6,118 bases of DNA from Anaerolineae bacterium. GTDB taxonomy: Bacteria > Chloroflexota > Anaerolineae > JAFGEY01. Each line of letters begins with the position of its first letter. Position 1 is the stretch's first letter. Below the pieces are notes generated by a model. That model ran no database searches. It was given only the letters and a program-made list of their open reading frames with translations, and was not told the origin of the DNA. The stretch spans positions 1 to 6,118 of the forward strand of contig JAFGJF010000013.1 in NCBI GenBank assembly GCA_016929205.1, in the 5' to 3' direction. This document shows positions 1 through 4,745 of this stretch, in pieces. The translations under genes were made by a program, and so were the position numbers.

Positions 1-762
1 CGGAAAGTGCAGGTAGCCCCAGCCGCCGCTGGGCAGCGATTCGAGTTCGAGGTGTGTGAAATTGTCGAGGATCGCCCTATGGCGCGGGCCAACGTGTCCC
101 GCGTTGTAAAAGATCAGGGCGTCGGGATTGCGCTCGCGGACAAAGGCACTCATCTCTTGTTGGAAACGGCTCAAGACCTGCTCGGCATAGTGCATGCGCT
201 GCCGGGGATCGGCCGGCTCCAGGCCTTGCTCAAGCATGCCGCTTTTGCAGTACCAGCAAGAACAGTCGCGGGCGTCGACAATGTCGAACCAAAAGCCGTC
301 GACGGGCAGGTTGTCAAACACATCTTGTACGAATTCCTTGAGCCAGTCAACGTAAGGGGTGTTGAGGCACAACTGGCGGTAAAAGCCCGCTTCGTAGGGC
401 GGCGTCCCCGTCAGACGGCCGTCTGGGCCGATGACGCACCATTCTGGATGCCGGCTGGACGTATAGTGATCCCATTGGATGGTGACGTACAGCGGGGTCT
501 TGATATCGCGCGCATGACAGGCCTCGATCTGTTCTTTGAGCAGGTTGCGGGCCAGGTGTGGGTGGCGCCGTTCGGGAAAGCGCGGCGAATCGTAATAGAT
601 CCAGCCGTGATGGCCCCGGGCAAAGATGTTGATCGAGTTGACGTGGGCCTGTTTCAGCGTCTCTGCAAAGACATCGGGATCGAATTCGCCGCCAATGTTT
701 TCGATCGATTTACTGGTATGAAAATCGAGGTGGATCTGGCGGAACCATAGTTCGTCGTTCAT
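1..762 (-). CDS. GHL6-like glycoside hydrolase, N-terminal part (runs off left edge)
   Basis: The minus strand is open for 254 codons from the ATG at 762-760 to the window edge, so the C-terminus is missing. The protein opens MNDELWFRQIHLDFHTS and reads as a TIM-barrel hydrolase of the hypothetical glycosyl hydrolase 6 (GHL6) type, a group related to alpha-L-fucosidases and alpha-amylase-like enzymes. Support comes from the early HLDFHTS strand (11-17), the FARGHHGW segment (48-54), VTIQWDHY (93-100), and DGFWFDIVD (155-163), where D160 is the likely nucleophile by analogy. A C-x-C-x-x-C cluster (C167, C169, C172) follows, then ESLPSGGWGY (241-250). There is no signal peptide, so it is probably cytoplasmic. 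Full-length relatives often continue into a beta-galactosidase trimerisation domain, which would lie outside the window. An AAGGA ribosome site at 772-776 sits 9 bases upstream. The start overlaps the stop of the glycosyltransferase gene as ATGA, implying translational coupling. Substrate is unknown. The family call is from recognition, not a search. Confidence 0.8.
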   Translation of the reverse strand, partial: MNDELWFRQIHLDFHTSKSIENIGGEFDPDVFAETLKQAHVNSINIFARGHHGWIYYDSPRFPERRHPHLARNLLKEQIEACHARDIKTPLYVTIQWDHYTSSRHPEWCVIGPDGRLTGTPPYEAGFYRQLCLNTPYVDWLKEFVQDVFDNLPVDGFWFDIVDARDCSCWYCKSGMLEQGLEPADPRQRMHYAEQVLSRFQQEMSAFVRERNPDALIFYNAGHVGPRHRAILDNFTHLELESLPSGGWGYLHFP

Positions 763-1550
763 AGGGTCTTTTCCTTTACTATGCTATTCTGTTCTCGTTT
801 GGCCAGCCGCCACAGGCGGGCCAGGCGGATATATTTTTGCCCTTCATAGTAGCTCATCAATGCGCTCAACCACAGCCCGTGCAGGCCATCTTTGTACCCC
901 TGCCAATCGACAAAACGCAGTTTAAAATGGCGCAGGGGCATGCTGAACGGGCTCCACAGCTTGGGTTTTTCTCCTCGCCGAAACAGGATAGTCGCGTCGT
1001 AATTGGTGTATTTTTCCTGGACGGCGATAAACTGGCGCAAGCTGGTGTAATTGTAGTGGATCAAGACATTTTCGAGGTAGCCTGCCGGGCCGTCGAGGAT
1101 CGGCAGCTCGTGGACCTCGCGTTCGGGATCCCAACGGGATCGGTCCAGGCGCAGCAGGCGCAACTGGTAGTCGGGATACCAACCGGTGTGCCGGACCAGC
1201 TTGCCCAGAATGTAATTATGGCGTGGAAACCACCAGCCGACGACGTCCGGCCGGTCGGCAATGCGTTGCCGGATCTCACGCGCCAACTCGGGCGTAGCCC
1301 GTTCGTCGGCGTCGACAAACAAGATCCAGCGCGCGGCGATGCAGTCCATAGCCGCCTGCCGCTGGCTGCCAAAGCCTCTAAAGGGATGGCGGATGATCAG
1401 TGCGCCTTCTGAACGGGCGATCTCGCAGGTGCGATCGGTGCTGTACGAATCGACAACGAGCACGGCATCGCACCAGTTGACACTGCGGATGCACTGGGCG
1501 ATGTGTTTTTCCTCGTTATAGGTGAGAATAACGGCGACGAGTTCTCTCAT
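759..1550 (-). CDS. Family 2 glycosyltransferase, WaaE/KdtX-like
   Basis: This 263-residue GT-A fold glycosyltransferase probably moves a sugar from a nucleotide-sugar donor onto an envelope glycan or lipid-linked acceptor. The N-terminus VAVILTYNEEKHIAQC (5-20) is the classic GT2 nucleotide-binding strand and loop. D34 in VVDSYSTD contacts the nucleotide in this family. FVDADE (78-83) holds the metal-binding DxD motif, D80 and D82. REVHELP (144-150) matches the acceptor-side His-Glu seen in the WaaE-like subgroup, whose known members add glucose to lipopolysaccharide core. The C-terminal part (220-250) is amphipathic and may touch the membrane. There is no clear transmembrane span or signal peptide. 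Length is typical for the subgroup. The ATG at 1550 is preceded by AGGAG (1561-1565) with a 10-base spacer. It lies 13 bp after the CPBP gene stop, and its own TGA overlaps the next gene's ATG. Donor and acceptor cannot be assigned, and a lipopolysaccharide role should not be assumed. Confidence 0.87.
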   Translation of the reverse strand: MRELVAVILTYNEEKHIAQCIRSVNWCDAVLVVDSYSTDRTCEIARSEGALIIRHPFRGFGSQRQAAMDCIAARWILFVDADERATPELAREIRQRIADRPDVVGWWFPRHNYILGKLVRHTGWYPDYQLRLLRLDRSRWDPEREVHELPILDGPAGYLENVLIHYNYTSLRQFIAVQEKYTNYDATILFRRGEKPKLWSPFSMPLRHFKLRFVDWQGYKDGLHGLWLSALMSYYEGQKYIRLARLWRLAKREQNSIVKEKTL

Positions 1551-1563
1551 ATTCTTGTCTCTC

Positions 1564-2316
1564 CTACACCGGCGGCATCAATTGGACGAGCAGCATCGCC
1601 AGGTACATCAGGACGATGGCCGCACTGTTGGTGACCATGTGAATGGCAATCGGCAGCCACAGCGATTTGCTTTTCTCGTAGGCGATGGCGTTGACCAACC
1701 CCAGCACAAAGCTCGATGCGATGACGGCGACGCTGTCAAAATGGGCCAGGCCAAAGATCGCCGAACTGGCCAGCACGCGCACCCAGAATCCCATACGGGT
1801 CTTGAACCAGCCATAAAGCAGCCCGCGGAAATAGAGTTCTTCGGCGATGGGCACGAGCAAGCCTGCGCCAACGAGGTTGAGCAAAAAATGGAGCAGCGAT
1901 AGATCCCCGCCCGCGGTGAGGATGTCGGTGCGTCCTTGCAGGCTGTCCAGGTTGCCTTCGAGCAGAAACTGGACGGCGAGGCCAAGGGCAACGCGCAGCG
2001 GGATAAAGGCAATAGAGAGGCCAACGGCCAGCAGCAGCCATCGCCAGCGCCAAACGACGGGCCAAAAACCCATCTCGAGCCAGGAGAGCTTGTTGCGGAC
2101 GATGCCCAACAGGTAGACGCTCCCACCCAGGCAGAACACGTTCAATGCGTAGGCGGTGAGGGTGAGCCAGATGGATATTGTTCTCAAGAGCAGCCCGGCG
2201 GCGATACTGAGCAGTAAAAACAATCCAAACCCACCCAGCAGATAAAAGAGCAGGTCCCATCCGGTCGTCGGTCGCGTTTGGGAAATGGGGCGAGCGGGCT
2301 GTGCATCGTCGTCCAT
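1564..2316 (-). CDS. CPBP/CAAX-type intramembrane metalloprotease family protein
   Basis: This is a polytopic membrane protein of the CPBP (CAAX protease and bacteriocin-processing, Abi) family, whose characterised members are intramembrane endopeptidases. With the start at 2316 it has 250 residues, normal for the family. Hydrophobic segments lie at about 21-45, 50-73, 92-118, 140-158, 178-190, 194-213 and 220-246. The family motifs are all present: EELYFRG (E159, E160, R164), FGLAHF (F188, H192) and HMVTN (H226, N230). These provide the glutamate, histidine and asparagine residues of the proposed active site. The reading frame stays open back to 2463, but the sequence before 2316 is not family-like and contains the operon promoter (2363-2390), so the short start is chosen. 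An AAGGA lies 11 bases upstream (2328-2332). An ATG at 2328 is an alternative start but overlaps that ribosome site. It is the first gene of the three-gene operon. Its substrate is unknown; relatives include immunity, sorting and prenyl-protein-processing proteins. Confidence 0.88.
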   Translation of the reverse strand: MDDDAQPARPISQTRPTTGWDLLFYLLGGFGLFLLLSIAAGLLLRTISIWLTLTAYALNVFCLGGSVYLLGIVRNKLSWLEMGFWPVVWRWRWLLLAVGLSIAFIPLRVALGLAVQFLLEGNLDSLQGRTDILTAGGDLSLLHFLLNLVGAGLLVPIAEELYFRGLLYGWFKTRMGFWVRVLASSAIFGLAHFDSVAVIASSFVLGLVNAIAYEKSKSLWLPIAIHMVTNSAAIVLMYLAMLLVQLMPPV

Positions 2317-2362
2317 GGTTGATCGCATCCTTTCGATTGAAGAGACGTCGGCGATTGAAACG

Positions 2363-2390
2363 ATTATAAGGGATTTTGCCAAATTTGCAA
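2363..2390 (-). promoter_or_regulatory. Sigma70-type promoter for the CPBP-GT2-GHL6 operon
   Basis: Read on the minus strand, TTGCAA (2390-2385) and a perfect TATAAT (2368-2363) are separated by 16 bases. Transcription would start near 2356, leaving a leader of about 40 bases before the ATG at 2316. This start lies inside the longer open frame that begins at 2463, which argues that the longer start is not used. A near-perfect palindrome overlaps the -35 element. Confidence 0.7.
2376..2390. repeat. 15-bp imperfect palindrome over the minus-strand -35
   Basis: TTGCCAAATTTGCAA has arms that pair at six of seven positions around a central A; only 2380/2386 mismatch. It covers the -35 hexamer and part of the spacer of the operon promoter, where a repressor site would be effective. 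It could also be chance in AT-rich promoter DNA. Confidence 0.4.
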
Positions 2391-2402
2391 GATGTATCCC
2401 GC

Positions 2403-2430
2403 ACGGCGCACTTGATTTTTTTCGCGCCGT
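2403..2430. repeat. Inverted repeat ACGGCGC / GCGCCGT
   Basis: Perfect 7-bp GC-rich arms at 2403-2409 and 2424-2430 flank a 14-base T-rich spacer. It lies just upstream of the minus-strand -35 and spans the -35 of the distal plus-strand promoter candidate. It could be an operator between the divergent promoters. It does not resemble a terminator, because the T-run is in the loop rather than after the stem. Confidence 0.45.
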
Positions 2431-2440
2431 CGTGTAAAAT
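2412..2440 (+). promoter_or_regulatory. Distal plus-strand promoter candidate
   Basis: TTGATT (2412-2417) and TAAAAT (2435-2440) are separated by 17 bases. A transcript would start near 2447 and give the topoisomerase genes a leader of about 184 bases. The hexamers are reasonable but the T-run makes a chance match possible. Confidence 0.35.
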
Positions 2441-2489
2441 GTCGTGTCCCCGGCCGAGATCAACGAGTGTTGCTGCCAGTGGTTCTTGT

Positions 2490-2518
2490 CTTGACGACTG
2501 TTGCGTAATTATGTCAAG
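2490..2518. repeat. Inverted repeat CTTGAC / GTCAAG around the middle promoter -35
   Basis: Six-base perfect arms lie at 2490-2495 and 2513-2518 and enclose the TTGCGT -35 element of the middle plus-strand promoter candidate. Spacing between arm centres is 23 bases, about two helical turns, as expected for a dimeric regulator. The arms are short, so this is suggestive only. Confidence 0.35.
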
Positions 2519-2529
2519 TATGATATACT
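2501..2529 (+). promoter_or_regulatory. Middle plus-strand promoter candidate, extended -10
   Basis: TTGCGT (2501-2506) is followed after 17 bases by TATACT (2524-2529), with the extended -10 dinucleotide TG at 2521-2522. The predicted start is near 2536, about 95 bases before the B-subunit ATG. Two dyads overlap it. Confidence 0.5.
2517..2529. repeat. 13-bp palindrome AGTATGATATACT over a -10 element
   Basis: Perfect 5-bp arms (AGTAT / ATACT) surround GAT and coincide with the -10 hexamer of the middle plus-strand promoter. The position is operator-like, though AT-rich -10 regions readily form such palindromes by chance. Confidence 0.35.
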
Positions 2530-2560
2530 CTACCTCGTTTCGATTCGGTCAAATTGGGAC

Positions 2561-2589
2561 TGGTAAAAATAGAACATTTGTGCTATAAT
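2561..2589 (+). promoter_or_regulatory. Proximal plus-strand promoter with perfect extended -10
   Basis: A perfect TATAAT (2584-2589) with the extended TGn motif (TGC at 2581-2583) lies 41 bases before the B-subunit ATG. The best -35 at 17-base spacing is the weak TGGTAA (2561-2566), which an extended -10 could compensate for. The predicted start is near 2596, giving a leader of about 35 bases that keeps the ribosome site. Confidence 0.6.
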
Positions 2590-2616
2590 AGAAACAGAGT
2601 TAACCGGGTTAGAGAT

Positions 2617-2622
2617 GGGGAG
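2617..2622 (+). promoter_or_regulatory. Ribosome binding site for the topoisomerase B subunit
   Basis: GGGGAG lies 8 bases before the ATG at 2631 and fixes this start. The following residues (TYSAEQIQVLEGLEAIRRRPGMY) match the usual beginning of the family. Confidence 0.75.
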
Positions 2623-2630
2623 ACAGACGA

Positions 2631-4745
2631 ATGGCCGAAAGAACATATAGTGCAGAGCAAATTCAAGTCCTGGAGGGGCTGGAGGCGATCCGCCGCCGTC
2701 CGGGTATGTACGTGGGTGGCACGGGAACCCGGGCGCTGCACCACCTGGTTTACGAGGCGGTCGACAATGCGGTGGACGAGGCGCTGGCCGGGGCATGCAC
2801 CGAGATCGAGATCAACCTGCACAAGGACGGCAGCGTTGAGGTGATCGACAATGGCTCGGGCATTCCTCCGTGGTGGAAACCGGATCAAGAAAAGGCCGCG
2901 CTCGAGGTCGTCTACACCGTGTTGCACAGCGGCGGCAAATTCGGCGGCAGCGCCTACAAGGCGTCGGGTGGCTTGCACGGCGTCGGCGTCAAGGGCACGA
3001 ACGCGCTCTCGGCGAAACTGATTGTGACTGTCAAACGCCATGGCCTGCGGTTTCGCCAGGAACACGCGTTGGGTATTCCACAGACAGCGGTGCAGGTGCT
3101 CGATCCACACGAGGATGAGGTGTTGTGTGAATTGAGTGAAAAGCATACCGAGTACAACAAACTCCCTGCCGACGTGCGCAAGCGCGCCGATCGTACAATC
3201 GGCACCGGCACAATCGTACACTTTTGGCCCGATGGGTCGATCCTCGAAGAAACCGAGTTTGAGCGCCAGACGTTGAGCAGCCGCTTCTTGATGACGGCCT
3301 TTTTGATTCCGGCCAAGATCACTTTGCGCGATCTGCGGGGCAAGAAAAAAGAACAGCGTGTATTCGTCGGTAAGCACAAGTCGTACACCGGTCTGACCGG
3401 GCTGGTTGCTTATCTCAACGATGAGCGCACCAGCATTAGCAACAACAGCTCGCCAATGCTGGTCGAAGGTCAATTTGAGATCGAGCACAAGGGCGCCGAT
3501 CCGGATGTGGTCAAGGTGTCCGTTGCATTCCAATATACCGACGATCCAGGCGGCGAAGTGGTCAGTTTTGCCAACACGATCATGACCCGTCTGGGGGGGA
3601 CGCACGTTTCGGGCGTGCGGCAGGCCTTCACGGCGGCGATCAACCAGTGGGCGCAAAAGCGCAAAAAACTCAAAGGCGACCGGATCGAGGGTGCCGACGC
3701 GATTTTTGGCTTGACGTTGGTCACGTCGGTGCTGGTTCCGGAGCCGCAGTTCACCAGCCAAACCAAGGATGAGCTGGCTTCGCCGATCCGGCCCGGTGTG
3801 TATTCGCTGGTGTACAACGAGCTGCTCAAACTTTTTGAGAAAAAGCCCAAACTGGGCGATACGATCGTCGAGCTGTGTTCGACGGCGGCCAACGAGCGTA
3901 AGGCCACGGCGCAGGCGCGCAAGCTGGTGGCCCGCCGTTCGGCGATGATGGAGATCGACGTGCTGCCGGGCAAACTGGCCGACGTGCGCACCGAAGATCC
4001 CCGATACACCGGTTTGTACCTGGTCGAGGGTGACAGCGCTGGCGGCTCGGCCAAGCAGGGACGCAGTCGCAGCCTGCACGCCATTCTTCCTTTGCGCGGC
4101 AAGATCCTCAACACCGAGCGGGCGCGGATCACGCGTATTCTGAGCAGCAACGAAGTCAAGGCCATCGTTGCTGCCGTCGGCGCGGGACTCGGGGCCGATT
4201 TCAACCTCGATGATATGCGCTACCACCGCGTCGTCATTTTCGTCGACGCTGACGTGGACGGCGGGCACATCGCCGCCCTGCTGCTGACTTTTTTCTACCG
4301 GCATATGCGTCCTTTGGTCGATGCTGGGCGGCTCTACCTGGCTCGCGCACCGCTGTACAAACTTTCTCGGAGCCGTGGGTCTAAAGACAATGAGACGCAC
4401 TATGTGCTCAACGACCAGGAGCGCGATGCCATCCTCGAACGGTGGGGCGCGAGCAATGGGCAGCTTCCGCCGGGGGTTCGCATTGGACGCTTTAAGGGCT
4501 TGGGTGAGATGAGTGCCGACGAGATGGCCAAGACCGTTCTTTCGCCCGGCCAGGAGCAGGGCGAAAACGGCCAGGTGCACGAGAGTATCTTGAACCCTTA
4601 TCACGTCCAGGTGACGGTGGATGATGCCCACCGCGCTCACTTGTTGATGGCGCGCCTGATGGGCAGCGTCGTTGAGCCGCGCCGCAAGTGGCTGCTCGAT
4701 ACCTGGGAGACGTTGGATGTTATGAATGGGAACGGAGATCACTGA
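2631..4745 (+). CDS. gyrB/parE: Type IIA DNA topoisomerase subunit B (GyrB/ParE family, divergent)
   Basis: This is the ATPase and TOPRIM subunit of DNA gyrase or topoisomerase IV, which drives strand passage in a B2A2 complex. The GHKL ATPase domain (1-225) shows RRRPGMYVG (22-29), the general base E42, Mg-binding N46, D73, LHSGGKF (98-104) and SGGLHGVGV (112-120). The transducer carries the QTK loop with K380 (378-380). The TOPRIM domain has YLVEGDSAGG with E466, PLRGKIL (487-493), the acidic D539, D541 and D543, and FKGLGEM (621-627). At 704 residues it lacks the large E. coli GyrB TOPRIM insertion but is longer than typical short-form GyrB/ParE. The extra length lies at about 158-188 and 638-656. 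Unusual residues include S76, K121-G122-T123, and VDADVDGG in place of TDADVDGS. NAVDEAL, VHFWPD and PQFTSQTK look more like ParE than GyrB, so gyrase versus topoisomerase IV is unresolved. It is the first gene of an operon with the A subunit; the TGA overlaps the next ATG by one base. Confidence 0.95.
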   Translation: MAERTYSAEQIQVLEGLEAIRRRPGMYVGGTGTRALHHLVYEAVDNAVDEALAGACTEIEINLHKDGSVEVIDNGSGIPPWWKPDQEKAALEVVYTVLHSGGKFGGSAYKASGGLHGVGVKGTNALSAKLIVTVKRHGLRFRQEHALGIPQTAVQVLDPHEDEVLCELSEKHTEYNKLPADVRKRADRTIGTGTIVHFWPDGSILEETEFERQTLSSRFLMTAFLIPAKITLRDLRGKKKEQRVFVGKHKSYTGLTGLVAYLNDERTSISNNSSPMLVEGQFEIEHKGADPDVVKVSVAFQYTDDPGGEVVSFANTIMTRLGGTHVSGVRQAFTAAINQWAQKRKKLKGDRIEGADAIFGLTLVTSVLVPEPQFTSQTKDELASPIRPGVYSLVYNELLKLFEKKPKLGDTIVELCSTAANERKATAQARKLVARRSAMMEIDVLPGKLADVRTEDPRYTGLYLVEGDSAGGSAKQGRSRSLHAILPLRGKILNTERARITRILSSNEVKAIVAAVGAGLGADFNLDDMRYHRVVIFVDADVDGGHIAALLLTFFYRHMRPLVDAGRLYLARAPLYKLSRSRGSKDNETHYVLNDQERDAILERWGASNGQLPPGVRIGRFKGLGEMSADEMAKTVLSPGQEQGENGQVHESILNPYHVQVTVDDAHRAHLLMARLMGSVVEPRRKWLLDTWETLDVMNGNGDH
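4734..4738 (+). promoter_or_regulatory. Ribosome binding site for the A subunit, inside the B gene
   Basis: GGAGA lies 6 bases before the ATG at 4745. Together with the TGATG stop/start overlap this indicates coupled translation, which would help keep the two subunits equimolar. Confidence 0.7.

Larger units (their letters stand above)
2317..2630. other. Divergent intergenic regulatory region
   Basis: These 314 bases separate the minus-strand operon from the plus-strand topoisomerase genes. They are visibly more AT-rich than the flanking genes, notably at 2363-2390 and 2500-2590. They contain one convincing minus-strand promoter, two or three plus-strand promoter candidates, and four short dyad symmetries. 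I see no convincing small gene, no intrinsic terminator and no tRNA-like structure. A short plus-strand frame at 2376-2588 overlaps the promoters and has no recognisable protein features. Confidence 0.75.

Noticed and set aside
7..750. Long plus-strand open frame of 247 codons
   Set aside because: It lies opposite the GHL6-like gene, whose minus-strand translation has recognisable motifs (DGFWFDIVD, ESLPSGGWGY) and a ribosome site. The plus frame has no family features.
837..1412. Plus-strand 191-codon open frame
   Set aside because: It is antisense to the glycosyltransferase gene, with no ribosome site or recognisable motif.
2403..2430. Hairpin with T-run as an intrinsic terminator
   Set aside because: The T-run is in the loop, not after the stem, and no gene ends next to it on either strand.
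2376..2588. Possible 70-codon plus-strand small gene in the intergenic region
   Set aside because: It overlaps all of the promoter candidates, starts inside the minus-strand promoter, and its translation looks random.
3470..4204. Minus-strand 244-codon open frame within the B gene
   Set aside because: Shadow of the sense coding sequence; Ser/Arg-rich composition and no domain.
2631..4745. B gene as a pseudogene because of altered signature residues
   Set aside because: The frame is intact over 704 codons, all catalytic residues (E42, N46, D73, K380, E466, D539, D541, D543) remain, and the gene is coupled to an intact A-subunit frame.
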